Shown here: piece after piece, positions 7,404 through 16,305 of the stretch
Numbering within the stretch: the stretch's first letter is position 1
How the letters are laid out: each line of letters starts with the position of its first letter
NCBI RefSeq assembly: GCF_002699855.1
Contig: NZ_LKBW01000277.1
Location: 1 to 64,000 of the forward strand
Reading direction: 5' to 3'
Origin: Pseudomonas amygdali
GTDB taxonomy: Bacteria; Pseudomonadota; Gammaproteobacteria; Pseudomonadales; Pseudomonadaceae
Length of the DNA stretch: 64,000 bases
Position numbers and translations under genes: made by a program
The notes under the pieces: model-generated
What the model was told of the DNA's origin: nothing
Seen by the model: only the letters and a program-made list of their open reading frames with translations
The model's database searches: none

Positions 7404-9572
7404 ATGAGTTATCAGGTTCTTGCACGTAAATGGCGTCCGCGCTCGTTCCGCGAAATGGTCGGCCAGGCTCATGTGTTGAAGGCCCTGATCAACGCGCTGG
7501 ACAGCCAGCGCCTGCACCATGCCTATTTGTTCACCGGCACGCGAGGCGTCGGCAAGACCACTATCGCGCGGATCATCGCCAAGTGCCTGAACTGCGAGAC
7601 CGGCATCACCTCCACGCCCTGTGGCACTTGCTCGGTGTGCAAAGAGATCGATGAAGGTCGTTTCGTCGACCTGATCGAGATCGACGCCGCCAGCCGCACC
7701 AAGGTCGAAGACACGCGCGAACTGCTGGATAACGTGCAGTACGCGCCAAGTCGCGGTCGCTTCAAGGTCTACCTGATCGACGAAGTGCACATGCTCTCCA
7801 GTCACTCGTTCAACGCCTTGCTCAAGACGCTTGAAGAGCCGCCGCCCTACGTCAAGTTCATCCTCGCTACCACCGATCCGCAGAAGCTGCCTGCGACCAT
7901 TCTGTCGCGCTGCCTGCAGTTCTCGCTGAAAAACATGACGCCAGAACGTGTGGTCGAGCACCTGACCCACGTGCTGGGCGTCGAGAATGTGCCGTTCGAA
8001 GACGACGCGCTGTGGCTGCTCGGGCGCGCTGCCGACGGTTCGATGCGTGACGCGATGAGCCTGACCGATCAGGCCATTGCCTTTGGTGAAGGCAAGGTCA
8101 TGGCTGCCGATGTGCGCGCCATGCTCGGCACACTGGATCATGGTCAGGTGTTCGATATGCTGACTGCGTTGCTGGAAGGCGACGCTCGCGGTGTGCTGGA
8201 GGCGGTACGCCACCTGGCCGAGCAGGGGCCTGACTGGAATGGTGTGCTCTCGGAAATTCTCAATGTTCTGCACCGCGTGGCGATTGCCCAAGCGTTGCCC
8301 GAAGGCGTCGACAACGGGCACGGCGACCGCGACCGGGTGTTGGCGCTGGCCCAGGCATTGCCTGCCGAAGACGTGCAGTTTTATTACCAGATGGGTCTGA
8401 TTGGTCGTCGTGACTTGCCGCTGGCCCCGGATCCGCGTGGCGGTTTCGAGATGGTCCTGCTGCGCATGCTGGCGTTCCGCCCGGCCGATAACGACGATGC
8501 GCCGAGGCAACCGCTAAAGCCGGTGGGGATCAGCCAGGCCACGGTTGATTCCCGAAAAGCAGTGGCCGATGCGACACCTGTTGCATCGGTAGCTCCCGCA
8601 GTTTCAACAGCACCGGTGATGGCTGCGCCCGATCCGGCCTTCGAAGCGCTGCCGCCAGCCACCGCCCCGATGCCGACCGCTGCTGTACGAGCTGAGCCCG
8701 CAGCACAGCCAGAATCACAGCCGCAAGCACAGCCCGAGCCGGTCGAAGAAGTCGATCTGCCAAAGGCACCGGTTGCCGAAAAAAACGCTGAATCCGCACC
8801 TGACACTGGCACTGTTGCAGAACCGGTAGCCGAGCCGGTTCTGGAGACTGTCTCCGAACAGCCAGACCTCACGCCAATGCCGACGCCTGCGCCCGCCAGC
8901 CCAGTGCCAGACGCGCCGGAGGCGGAACCTGCGATGCTTGAAGCCATCCCTGATTCCGCCTATCTGTCCATGAATCCGGATTCGATGTCTTCGAATTCCG
9001 GCCCAATGGGGCGCGATGACGAGCCGCCAGCGGATGACGATTACGTCGAGCCGGATATCGACATCGACCCGGCGTCCTATAGCTATCTGGATGAACTGGC
9101 CCACGAGAGCGTCGTCGAGCTTGAAGCGGACGAGCCCGAGCCCGCTCCGGCCGCCAAACCAGCCACCGGCCTTGCTGCCGACTGGCTGGAGGTATTCCCC
9201 AAACTGCCGATCTCCGGCATGACCGGCAGCATTGCCGCCAACTGCACCTTGATGGCGGTCGATGGCGATAAGTGGCTGCTGCACCTGGACCCGGCGCACA
9301 GCGCCCTGTTCAACTCAACCCAGCAGCGCCGCCTGAACGATGCGTTGAACCAGTATCATGGTCGCACGATCAATCTGAGTATCGAGCTGATCAAGCCCGA
9401 GCAGGAAACTCCTGCCCAGGCTGCTTCGCGACTGCGTGCCGAGCGTCAGCGTCAGGCCGAAGCCTCGATCCAGGCCGACCCGTATATCCAGCAGATGTTG
9501 CAGCAGTTTGGCGCTGTTATCCGGGAAGATACTATCCAGCCCGTAGACGCGCCTGCGGTGCAGCCTCAATAA
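7404..9572 (+). CDS. dnaX: DNA polymerase III subunit tau (and possibly gamma)
   Basis: A 722-residue clamp-loader ATPase. Walker A GTRGVGKTT (residues 45-53), four zinc-binding Cys in the CLNC...CGTCSVC segment, Walker B LIDEVHML and the sensor-1 ATTDPQKLPATILSRC segment are all present. Domains I-III end near residue 370. A long Pro/Ala/Glu-rich linker follows to about residue 590, then a C-terminal domain that in tau contacts the polymerase alpha subunit. Codons 459-461 form a candidate -1 slippery site followed at once by an out-of-frame TGA, which would give a 462-residue gamma form. ybaB lies 61 bp downstream, probably in one operon. Confidence 0.97.
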   Translation: MSYQVLARKWRPRSFREMVGQAHVLKALINALDSQRLHHAYLFTGTRGVGKTTIARIIAKCLNCETGITSTPCGTCSVCKEIDEGRFVDLIEIDAASRTKVEDTRELLDNVQYAPSRGRFKVYLIDEVHMLSSHSFNALLKTLEEPPPYVKFILATTDPQKLPATILSRCLQFSLKNMTPERVVEHLTHVLGVENVPFEDDALWLLGRAADGSMRDAMSLTDQAIAFGEGKVMAADVRAMLGTLDHGQVFDMLTALLEGDARGVLEAVRHLAEQGPDWNGVLSEILNVLHRVAIAQALPEGVDNGHGDRDRVLALAQALPAEDVQFYYQMGLIGRRDLPLAPDPRGGFEMVLLRMLAFRPADNDDAPRQPLKPVGISQATVDSRKAVADATPVASVAPAVSTAPVMAAPDPAFEALPPATAPMPTAAVRAEPAAQPESQPQAQPEPVEEVDLPKAPVAEKNAESAPDTGTVAEPVAEPVLETVSEQPDLTPMPTPAPASPVPDAPEAEPAMLEAIPDSAYLSMNPDSMSSNSGPMGRDDEPPADDDYVEPDIDIDPASYSYLDELAHESVVELEADEPEPAPAAKPATGLAADWLEVFPKLPISGMTGSIAANCTLMAVDGDKWLLHLDPAHSALFNSTQQRRLNDALNQYHGRTINLSIELIKPEQETPAQAASRLRAERQRQAEASIQADPYIQQMLQQFGAVIREDTIQPVDAPAVQPQ
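8780..8791 (+). promoter_or_regulatory. candidate programmed -1 frameshift site in dnaX
   Basis: Zero-frame codons are GAA AAA AAC GCT, which contain the heptamer A AAA AAC. A one-base backward slip reads AAA AAA CGC TGA, so translation would end at 8791 and yield a 462-residue gamma-like protein. The run of seven A (8779-8785) could equally promote polymerase slippage. In E. coli gamma arises from A AAA AAG followed one codon later by TGA; the layout here is strikingly parallel. A perfect 9-bp stem (8818-8826/8835-8843) lies 31 nt downstream, farther than a normal stimulator. Confidence 0.5.
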
Positions 9573-9633
9573 CTGAACACAGGGCGCCATTGGCGCCGCG
9601 CAAACAAACCATCCATTTTCGAGGAGATATCCC

Positions 9634-9960
9634 ATGATGAAAGGTGGCATGGCTGGCCTGATGAAGCAGGCGCAGCAAATGCAGGAAAAAATGGCCAAGA
9701 TGCAGGAAGAACTGGCCAACGCGGAAGTCACCGGTCAATCGGGCGCAGGCCTGGTGAGCGTCGTGATGACCGGTCGTCACGACGTCAAGCGCATCAATCT
9801 GGATGACAGCCTGATGCAGGAAGACAAGGAAGTGCTGGAAGACCTGATCGCCGCCGCCGTCAACGACGCCGTGCGCAAGATCGAGCAGGCCAGCCAGGAC
9901 AAGACCGCTTCCATGACCGCGGGCATGCAGTTGCCACCGGGCATGAAACTGCCGTTCTGA
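9634..9960 (+). CDS. YbaB/EbfC nucleoid-associated protein
   Basis: A 108-residue member of the YbaB/EbfC family. It has a Met- and Gln-rich N-terminal helix ([21 protein letters not shown]), the central [23 protein letters not shown] strand region and a C-terminal PPGMKLPF tail, all typical. These small dimers bind DNA and coat the nucleoid. A strong Shine-Dalgarno (GAGGAGAT) precedes the ATG. It sits directly after dnaX, as in most gamma-proteobacteria, but recR does not follow. Confidence 0.95.
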   Translation: MMKGGMAGLMKQAQQMQEKMAKMQEELANAEVTGQSGAGLVSVVMTGRHDVKRINLDDSLMQEDKEVLEDLIAAAVNDAVRKIEQASQDKTASMTAGMQLPPGMKLPF

Positions 9961-9980
9961 CGGTCGTCTGGGTCACGATC

Positions 9981-10009
9981 AATGCCAGGCCATGTGCCTG
10001 GCATTTTTC
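9981..10009 (+). terminator. intrinsic terminator after dnaX-ybaB
   Basis: ATGCCAGGC and GCCTGGCAT form a perfect 9-bp stem with a 5-nt loop, followed by TTTTTCT. It lies about 20 bp after the ybaB stop codon and closes the operon. Confidence 0.88.
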
Positions 10010-10116
10010 TGTCTGCTGTCTTGCTGCGCGCCGCCGTTCGGCATCAGTACAACCATCAGTATTTGGCCTGACCGACTGAATTGAGCGACAATCGTCACCC
10101 GCCTCTGGAGTGCCCC

Positions 10117-10371
10117 ATGTCTGAGCCCATTGAAAACCTGACCGTCGACGCCGTGCTGGACGCTGTCGGCCTGTTCTGTCCGGAACCGGTGATGATGCTG
10201 CATCAAAAGGTGCGTGACTTGCCTGCGGGCGGCCTGCTCAAGGTGATCGCGACCGATCCGTCCACGCGCCGCGATATTCCGAAGTTCTGTGTATTTCTTG
10301 GGCATGAGCTGGTTGCGGAGCAGGCTGAAGAAGGCACGTTCCTGTACTGGATACGCAAAAAGCCTGATTGA
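10117..10371 (+). CDS. tusA: TusA family sulfur-transfer protein
   Basis: An 84-residue TusA-fold protein. The active-site motif is LFCPEPVMM near residue 25, a CPxP motif whose Cys carries the persulfide. In E. coli TusA accepts sulfur from IscS and passes it to TusD for 2-thiolation of tRNA wobble uridine. The ATG at 10117 has an upstream CTGGAG ribosome site; the frame stays open farther upstream only from a TTG at 10081, which would add an unrelated extension. pdxB follows 89 bp downstream. Confidence 0.9.
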   Translation: MSEPIENLTVDAVLDAVGLFCPEPVMMLHQKVRDLPAGGLLKVIATDPSTRRDIPKFCVFLGHELVAEQAEEGTFLYWIRKKPD

Positions 10372-10460
10372 TTGTTACATCGCTGCAACCCGCGCCGGTT
10401 CACGACGCACCTGTTCCCACTGGGGACCGGTCCCTGTTCGCCAGACCCAGAGAGTCTTCC

Positions 10461-11603
10461 ATGCGCATTGTTGCTGACGAAAATATTCCCCTGCTCGACG
10501 CTTTTTTCGCTCATTTCGGTGAGATTCATCGCTTGCCGGGACGCGCCATAGATCGCGCTGCGGTGGCGAACGCCGACATCCTGCTGGTGCGCTCCGTGAC
10601 ACCCTTAACCCGTGAGCTGCTCGAAGGCAGCCCGGTGCGGTTTGTCGGCACCTGCACCATCGGCACCGATCATCTGGATCTGGACGGGTTTCAGCAAGCC
10701 GGTATCCAGTGGGCCAGCGCACCGGGCTGCAATGCGCGCGGCGTGGTGGATTACGTGCTCGGCAGCCTGCTGACCCTGGCTGAAATCGAAGGCGTCGACC
10801 TCGCGCAACGTACTTACGGTGTGGTCGGTGCAGGGCAGGTGGGTGGTCGTCTGGTCGATGTCTTGAAGGTGCTTGGCTGGAACGTACTGGTCTGCGATCC
10901 GCCACGCGAGTCTGTCGAAGGTGGTGACTTCGTCAGCCTTGACGAGATATTGCAGCGCTGTGACGTCATCAGCCTGCACACGCCGTTGAGCAAGACCGGG
11001 GCGTTGGCAACCTGGCACCTGCTCGACGAAACCCGTTTGCGCCAACTCAGGCAGGGCGCCTGGCTGATCAATGCCAGCCGTGGTGCCGTGGTGGACAACA
11101 CTGCGCTGCACGACGTGCTGCTTGAGCGCGAAGACCTGCAAGCCGTGCTGGATGTGTGGGAAGGTGAGCCGCAGGTCAACGTGGCGCTGGCCGACCTGTG
11201 CGTTCTGGGTACGCCGCACATCGCCGGTTACAGCCTCGATGGCAGGCAACGGGGCACTGCGCAGATCTATCAGGCGCTGTGTGCCTTCCTGGGGCAGCCT
11301 GCGGTGATAAAACTGGACGATCTGCTGCCCAAGCCGTGGCTGGCGCAGGTCAGCCTTGATGCTGCAAGCGATCCGGTCTGGGCACTGAACATGCTGTGCC
11401 GTGGCGTGTACGACCCGCGGCGTGACGATGCAGACTTTCGGCGCAGCCTCACCGGCGACACTGCCAGTCAGCGCCTGGCCTTCGATGCCCTGCGCAAGCA
11501 TTACCCGCCACGTCGGGAAATCGAAGGTCTGAAGGTCCGTTTGGAAGGTGAGTCCGGGGGGCTGGCGCAACTCGTGCGGGCGCTGGGGGCCGTACTGGTC
11601 TGA
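10461..11603 (+). CDS. pdxB: erythronate-4-phosphate dehydrogenase
   Basis: A 380-residue NAD-dependent 2-hydroxyacid dehydrogenase, the usual PdxB length. The Rossmann motif [16 protein letters not shown] lies near residue 118. The catalytic Arg is in [10 protein letters not shown], the Glu in VWEGEP and the His in GTPHIAGYS. The C-terminal roughly 90 residues are the PdxB-specific dimerisation domain. It oxidises 4-phospho-D-erythronate in the DXP-dependent pyridoxal phosphate pathway. I chose the ATG at 10461 because [11 protein letters not shown] matches the family start; the open frame from 10368 is an upstream extension. A terminator follows 27 bp later. Confidence 0.95.
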   Translation: MRIVADENIPLLDAFFAHFGEIHRLPGRAIDRAAVANADILLVRSVTPLTRELLEGSPVRFVGTCTIGTDHLDLDGFQQAGIQWASAPGCNARGVVDYVLGSLLTLAEIEGVDLAQRTYGVVGAGQVGGRLVDVLKVLGWNVLVCDPPRESVEGGDFVSLDEILQRCDVISLHTPLSKTGALATWHLLDETRLRQLRQGAWLINASRGAVVDNTALHDVLLEREDLQAVLDVWEGEPQVNVALADLCVLGTPHIAGYSLDGRQRGTAQIYQALCAFLGQPAVIKLDDLLPKPWLAQVSLDAASDPVWALNMLCRGVYDPRRDDADFRRSLTGDTASQRLAFDALRKHYPPRREIEGLKVRLEGESGGLAQLVRALGAVLV

Positions 11604-11625
11604 TCGTCCGGTAAACGCGGGACAT

Positions 11626-11652
11626 AAAAAACCCGACTCAGGGTCGGGTTTC
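11626..11652. terminator. bidirectional terminator after pdxB
   Basis: ACCCGAC (11631-11637) and GTCGGGT (11643-11649) form a stem flanked by an A-run on the left and T on the right. It lies between convergent pdxB and the small minus-strand gene and can serve both. Confidence 0.75.
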
Positions 11653-11675
11653 AAGGCATTTGGTCAGGTTCGGTT

Positions 11676-11846
11676 TTATTTTTCCGGGGTTATCCAGTTC
11701 TTGTCGCATTCCTGGCAGGCAGCCTGAACCATTGCTTCAGTGATCAGGACTTCTTGCCCATGCTCGTCGAGAATTGCACCGCCAACCGGCAGATTGGGCG
11801 TGGCTCGAACGACTGGAACTTCGTTGCTGCGCTCTTGCAGGCTCAT
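11676..11846 (-). CDS. small conserved Pseudomonas protein, PA1571-like
   Basis: A 56-residue protein starting MSLQERSNEVPVV, with the core LPVGGAILDEHGQEVLITE followed by MVQAACQECDKNW. The pattern PVGG.I.D..G.EV.ITE...Q.AC resembles the small Pseudomonas PA1571 family as I recall it; function unknown. Two Cys (ACQEC) could bind metal or form a disulfide. The start has a good ribosome site (AAAGGAGAAAC). It is convergent with pdxB across the bidirectional terminator. It is short enough to be missed by gene finders, but start, ribosome site and family resemblance agree. Confidence 0.75.
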   Translation of the reverse strand: MSLQERSNEVPVVRATPNLPVGGAILDEHGQEVLITEAMVQAACQECDKNWITPEK

Positions 11847-12126
11847 GGTGTTTCTCCTTTCATCAGGTAACGGCGTTAAATTAACCGCGCTTGATCACCG
11901 GTCCGTGACAGGTTCTGTCAGCCGCTCAAACGCGTTCCCAGTGCAACAGAAATGATGCAAATCTGCCAGCAGGCGCTTAGATCGATGTCTTATAGCGCCT
12001 CTGTAAAGCAGTCATAACCTGACCTTTGAAGCCGGGCGCAAGTTCATTCGAAATGATGCACAGCGCGCCATGCATGACAGGTGTAGGCTTCGCTATTCAG
12101 ACAGATCGGGCAAACAGGCAGGCTTC

Positions 12127-13896
12127 ATGATTTCACGGATTACCCGACGTCACCGCCAGGCACTTCGCCTGGCCGCGAGTTTCATTGCGCCGTATCGCTG
12201 GCAAGCGTTCGGAGCGTTGTTGGCACTGGTCATTACTGCGGGTATCACCCTGTCGATCGGCCAAGGCATCAAGCTGATGGTCGATCAGGGCTTCATGACC
12301 CGCTCGCCGCAGTTGCTCGAACGCTCGATCGGCTTTTTCATGCTGCTGACGGTTGGCCTGGCCATCGGAACGTTCGCCCGCTTCTATCTGGTGTCATGGA
12401 TCGGCGAGCGCGTGGTCGCCGACCTGCGCAAGAAAGTATTCGATCACCTGATAGAGCTGCATCCGGGCTTCTACGAGAACAATCGCAGCTCGGAAATCCA
12501 GTCGCGGCTGACTGCCGATACCACGTTGTTGCAGTCGGTGATCGGCTCGTCACTGTCGATGTTCCTGCGCAACGTACTGATGGTCGTTGGCGGCATCGTG
12601 CTGTTGTTCATCACCAACCCCAAGCTCACCAGCATCGTGGTGGTGGCGTTGCCGCTGATCATCGCGCCCATTCTCATGTTCGGACGGCGGGTACGAAACC
12701 TGTCGCGCGAGAGCCAGGACCGGGTCGCCAATGTGGGCAGCTACGTGGCCGAAGCGCTGGGGCAGATCAAGACGGTGCAGGCGTACAACCATCAAGAGCA
12801 GGACACACAGCGTTTTTCACATACGGTGGAGCAGGCGTTCGATACCGCTCGCAAACGGATTTTGCAGCGCTCCTGGCTGATTACGCTGGTGATCGTTCTG
12901 GTGCTGGGCGCAGTGGCGGTAATGCTGTGGGTGGGCGGCATGGACGTGATCAGCGGACGTATTTCCAGCGGGGAGCTGGCAGCGTTTGTGTTTTACGCGC
13001 TAATGGTCGGCATGGCGTTTGGCACATTGAGCGAGGTGATCGGCGATTTGCAGCGCGCCGCCGGTGCCGCAGAGAGGATTGGCGAGCTGCTTCAGGCTCG
13101 CAGCGAGATCAAAGCGCCAGCCACAGAGCTGCAGAGCCTGCCGCAACGCATCAGCGGGCGTCTGGCGCTGGAGAATGTCACTTTCGCCTACCCGTCGCGT
13201 CCCGAGCGCAATGCGCTGGATAACCTGACCCTGAACATCGAGCCCGGTGAAACCCTGGCGCTGGTCGGGCCTTCCGGAGCAGGTAAGTCGACTATCCTCG
13301 ACCTGCTGCTGCGTTTCTACGACCCGATTCAAGGGCGCATCCTGATCGAGGGCGTGCCGATCGCACGGCTCGATCCGCACGATCTGCGCCGCTGCTTCGC
13401 GCTGGTTTCACAATCGCCCGCACTGTTTTTCGGCAGTGTCGAGGACAACATTCGTTACGGAAACGCCACTGCGAGCCTTGAGCAGGTACAGGCAGCAGCG
13501 CGTATCGCCCATGCGCACGAGTTCATTCTCGACATGGCCGACGGCTACGGTACGCATCTGGGTGAGGGCGGGGTGGGATTGTCCGGCGGACAGCGGCAGC
13601 GTCTGGCGATTGCCCGTGCGTTACTGGTCGATGCGCCGATCCTGTTGCTGGACGAGGCGACCAGTGCGCTGGATGCGCAAAGTGAGCACTTGATTCAGCA
13701 AGCCTTGCCAAGCCTGATGCAGGGCCGTACTACGCTGGTCATCGCCCATCGACTGGCCACTGTGCAGAATGCCGACCGGATTGCCGTTATGGATCAGGGC
13801 CGGCTGGTGGCGGTCGGTACCCATCAGCAACTGATTGCCAGCAACCCGCTCTACGCACGTCTGGCGGCGTTGCAGTTCAATGCTGGCGTCGAATAG
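12127..13896 (+). CDS. MsbA-like ABC exporter, fused permease and ATPase
   Basis: A 589-residue half-transporter. Residues 1-300 form the six-helix transmembrane domain. The ATPase domain has Walker A GPSGAGKST, Q-loop LVSQSPALF, signature LSGGQRQR, Walker B ILLLDEATS and the H-loop IAHRLAT. This is the subfamily-B exporter plan, working as a homodimer. Substrate is not evident; MsbA-type lipid export or drug efflux are both possible, and the genuine msbA may lie elsewhere. I prefer the ATG at 12127, since MISRITRRHRQAL is a natural start; an ATG at 12070 would add 19 unlikely residues. No partner gene is adjacent. Confidence 0.92.
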   Translation: MISRITRRHRQALRLAASFIAPYRWQAFGALLALVITAGITLSIGQGIKLMVDQGFMTRSPQLLERSIGFFMLLTVGLAIGTFARFYLVSWIGERVVADLRKKVFDHLIELHPGFYENNRSSEIQSRLTADTTLLQSVIGSSLSMFLRNVLMVVGGIVLLFITNPKLTSIVVVALPLIIAPILMFGRRVRNLSRESQDRVANVGSYVAEALGQIKTVQAYNHQEQDTQRFSHTVEQAFDTARKRILQRSWLITLVIVLVLGAVAVMLWVGGMDVISGRISSGELAAFVFYALMVGMAFGTLSEVIGDLQRAAGAAERIGELLQARSEIKAPATELQSLPQRISGRLALENVTFAYPSRPERNALDNLTLNIEPGETLALVGPSGAGKSTILDLLLRFYDPIQGRILIEGVPIARLDPHDLRRCFALVSQSPALFFGSVEDNIRYGNATASLEQVQAAARIAHAHEFILDMADGYGTHLGEGGVGLSGGQRQRLAIARALLVDAPILLLDEATSALDAQSEHLIQQALPSLMQGRTTLVIAHRLATVQNADRIAVMDQGRLVAVGTHQQLIASNPLYARLAALQFNAGVE

Positions 13897-13959
13897 AAAG
13901 GGGCAGTATAGGCAGGTGTGCGGGCAAGGTGGGAGGTCAGGCCCCCCACGTGTTCAGTC

Positions 13960-14241
13960 TCAGCGGTATTCGCATAGGTAAGCGGTATCAACGCTGACCT
14001 TGAGCTGGAACTTGCTGTTGGCCGGGACATTGAACTGGCTGCCGGTGGAGAAAGTTTCCCAGTCGGTACTGTCCGGGAGCTTCACGTTCAGCTCGCCGGA
14101 GATCACGTGCATGATTTCCCGTTGCGCTGTACCGAACTCATATTCGCCCGCCGCCATGACACCGATGGTTGCCTGACCGTCGACCTGACTGAAGGCGATG
14201 GATTTGACGGTGCCGTCGAAGTACTCGTTGACCTTGAACAT
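13960..14241 (-). CDS. ppnP: pyrimidine/purine nucleoside phosphorylase
   Basis: A 93-residue cupin-fold protein of the YaiE/PpnP family (PF06865). It begins [17 protein letters not shown] and contains [27 protein letters not shown], with the family signature GEYEFGT. The enzyme splits nucleosides with phosphate to give free base and ribose 1-phosphate. The ATG at 14241 is preceded by AAAGGAAT and gives the normal length; a longer frame from 14307 adds an unsupported extension. It is convergent with the ABC exporter gene. Confidence 0.92.
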   Translation of the reverse strand: MFKVNEYFDGTVKSIAFSQVDGQATIGVMAAGEYEFGTAQREIMHVISGELNVKLPDSTDWETFSTGSQFNVPANSKFQLKVSVDTAYLCEYR

Positions 14242-14353
14242 GGGCGATTCCTTTTGAAAGGGCTGGAAATGGCCCGCCAGTATGCCCAACACGGTAAAAC
14301 TCGTCACGCCCCTTGCAAGTCGATGCTGAACAAACGACGACGTGCAGCGAGAT

Positions 14354-14896
14354 TCAATTAGGCAGTATCAACGGCAAGAGCCGGGCGGTATTGCGTGCAT
14401 CAACCAGTGCCCGGTGTTGCTGACCTGTGAATTGCATGCCTGCCAATTGCAGGGCGCTGTTCAGGCCCATCGGCTTTTGTAGCTGACGGGCCTGGGCGAA
14501 TCGCTGTTTGAGATTGACGTGCGGCATGCTCGACAATGCGCTGTCGAGGCGGTGGTAGCGCCATTCCTCTTCCAGTTGCTGGCGGTCGTAATCCCCCCAG
14601 CTGGCCCAACCCAGCACGCGGGCACGGTGATGGCTCAGCCAGCGCTCGAACTGAGGCCACACGGCCGTCAAGGGCGCAGCGCTGTCGATACTGCTTTGAT
14701 TGATATGGGTCAGCTCTCGGCAAAAATGAGTCAGCACAGGCCTGCGTGCGGGGCGTACGAAGCGCTCGAAATGGTCCAGCTCGCGCCCGTCCTGATTGAC
14801 CAGCGTCGCGCCTATTTCGATGACTTCCATTTCTGCGACCGGCCAGCCACCTTCTTCAGTGGTAGCCTCCAGATCAATCACCAGCCAATGCGGCAT
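14354..14896 (-). CDS. DnaQ-like 3'-5' exonuclease
   Basis: A 180-residue DEDD-type exonuclease. ExoI motif [12 protein letters not shown] (residues 6-17) supplies the first Asp and Glu. ExoII lies around [15 protein letters not shown] and ExoIII near [13 protein letters not shown], where the His and last Asp complete the DEDDh set. This single-domain form resembles the KapD/ERI-1-like group that acts on RNA or DNA 3' ends; the substrate is unknown. AAGGGAG lies 7 nt before the ATG at 14896; upstream ATG and TTG codons (14899, 14902) are less well spaced. Confidence 0.88.
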   Translation of the reverse strand: MPHWLVIDLEATTEEGGWPVAEMEVIEIGATLVNQDGRELDHFERFVRPARRPVLTHFCRELTHINQSSIDSAAPLTAVWPQFERWLSHHRARVLGWASWGDYDRQQLEEEWRYHRLDSALSSMPHVNLKQRFAQARQLQKPMGLNSALQLAGMQFTGQQHRALVDARNTARLLPLILPN

Positions 14897-15145
14897 CATC
14901 AAGCTCCCTTACGATAGTCAATGGCTTCAGCGTAGCCAGATTAGCCTGTTGCTCCCACGCTTGAGGCTGCGCCGACAATATCGTTTTTACAACTGCCCTT
15001 ACAGTGACCGCTGCCAATGGCATTGGTGCCTCACGCGAGTTCATCGCAGCGGTGCACAATAGTAACCACTGTGAGCAATGCTGACGCCGTTGATTTGACA
15101 GTTGTTTAAATCATGGAAACCGCATAGCGTGGAGGGCTTTGATTG

Positions 15146-15982
15146 ATGTCGTGTTTTATGAAAAAATTTGCAGTATTAATTGATGGCGTCGCGCGCACGT
15201 TCGCCACAGGCCTTCTGCTCTTTGTGCCGTTCATGGCAACGTCCCAAGTCTATGCCGCGCAGGTCGTGCGGGTGGCCGCCGTGCATTTCCCTCCGTATAT
15301 GGTCCGCCCTGAAAAAGGCGAAGACGCCGGTCTGTTGCCCAAGCTGATCGATGCCCTGAATGCCGAGCAGGACGATTACGAGTTTGTGATGATCCCCACC
15401 TCCGTGCCCCGGCGTTTTCGTGACTTCGCGGAAGGGCGTTTCGATGTTGCGATCTTCGAGAACCCTGACTGGGGCTGGAAGGATATTGCGCACGAAACCG
15501 TCGATCTGGGCCTTGAAGATGCCGAGGTCTATGTAGCAAGGCGGGTCGAAGGGCGTGATCAGAATTACTTCGATGATCTGTCTGACAAACGTCTGGCGTT
15601 GTTCAGTGGTTACCATTATGGATTTGCCAACTTCAATACCGATCAGAAGTACTTGAGTGAGCACTTCAATGTGACCTCCACCTATTCTCACGACAGTAAT
15701 CTATTGATGGTGGTGCGCAATCGCGCGGATATCGCGCCTGTTACCCGTTCCTATCTGATTGATTTTATGGCACATAACAAAGATGAAGCGGCGCAGTTAA
15801 TGGTCTCCGAACGCGTTGATCAGATCTACCGTCAATACGCATTGTTGCGCCCCAATGGCAACATTGATGTTCCACACTTCAAAGCGCTGCTGGAGAAGTT
15901 GCGCGCGGACGGCGAGTTGGAGACGATCTTTCAGCCGCTTCATATCAAGGTGCTTTCGGTCAGCGCAGAGATCGGGAAATAG
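15146..15982 (+). CDS. periplasmic amino-acid-type binding protein
   Basis: A 278-residue protein with an N-terminal signal region (TFATGLLLFVPFMATSQVYAAQ). The mature part starts VVRVAAVHFPPYMV and carries EDAGLLPKLIDALNAEQ and RRFRDFAEGRFDVAIFENP, the first-lobe pattern of family-3 solute-binding proteins. No transporter genes lie beside it, so it may be an orphan receptor or feed a distant permease. GGAGGG lies 10 nt before the ATG at 15146; an in-frame ATG at 15158 (MKKFAV) would give a more conventional signal peptide. A GC-rich hairpin follows the stop codon. Confidence 0.78.
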   Translation: MSCFMKKFAVLIDGVARTFATGLLLFVPFMATSQVYAAQVVRVAAVHFPPYMVRPEKGEDAGLLPKLIDALNAEQDDYEFVMIPTSVPRRFRDFAEGRFDVAIFENPDWGWKDIAHETVDLGLEDAEVYVARRVEGRDQNYFDDLSDKRLALFSGYHYGFANFNTDQKYLSEHFNVTSTYSHDSNLLMVVRNRADIAPVTRSYLIDFMAHNKDEAAQLMVSERVDQIYRQYALLRPNGNIDVPHFKALLEKLRADGELETIFQPLHIKVLSVSAEIGK

Positions 15983-16018
15983 GCAGGGGCAGGTTTTCAG
16001 CCTGCCACCCGGACTTAT

Positions 16019-16186
16019 TTAACGGTCCTTGGCTTCCTTGGCGTCCATTTCGGCGTTGCGCTCATGGACGCGCTTGAGTTGTTCTTCGGTGAGGGGCAGT
16101 TTCTTGGCTGTATCGCGCAGCATCATAAGACCGCCGACGATCGAGCCGATGGCTACGAGCAGAATTAACCAGGCATACCAGGGCAT
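16019..16186 (-). CDS. DUF2897 family small membrane protein
   Basis: A 55-residue protein with one N-terminal transmembrane helix (MPWYAWLILLVAIGSIVGG) and a charged C-terminal helix (LPLTEEQLKRVHERNAEMD). It matches the DUF2897 family of pseudomonads; function unknown. A good ribosome site (AAGGAGAGCG) precedes the ATG. It is convergent with the binding-protein gene and lies about 120 bp from the ethanolamine permease stop. Confidence 0.85.
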   Translation of the reverse strand: MPWYAWLILLVAIGSIVGGLMMLRDTAKKLPLTEEQLKRVHERNAEMDAKEAKDR

Positions 16187-16305
16187 AGCGCTCTCCTTGT
16201 TGTGATACCGGTTTGAGCAGCGAGGCTGCTCAATGGTTCAAGTGTATGTGCCCTGATCGGGTTGCGTGCAAAACCCTTTGCACGCAACCCCGGAAAGTCT
16301 CTGAA

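Noticed and set aside
7308..8510. 400-codon minus-strand frame opposite dnaX
   Set aside because: Shadow of the conserved dnaX ATPase domain; repetitive composition rich in Gln, His and Arg and no ribosome site.
8818..8843. Perfect 9-bp stem as stimulator of the dnaX frameshift
   Set aside because: It lies 31 nt past the heptamer, whereas stimulatory stems usually start within about 10 nt; kept only as a note.
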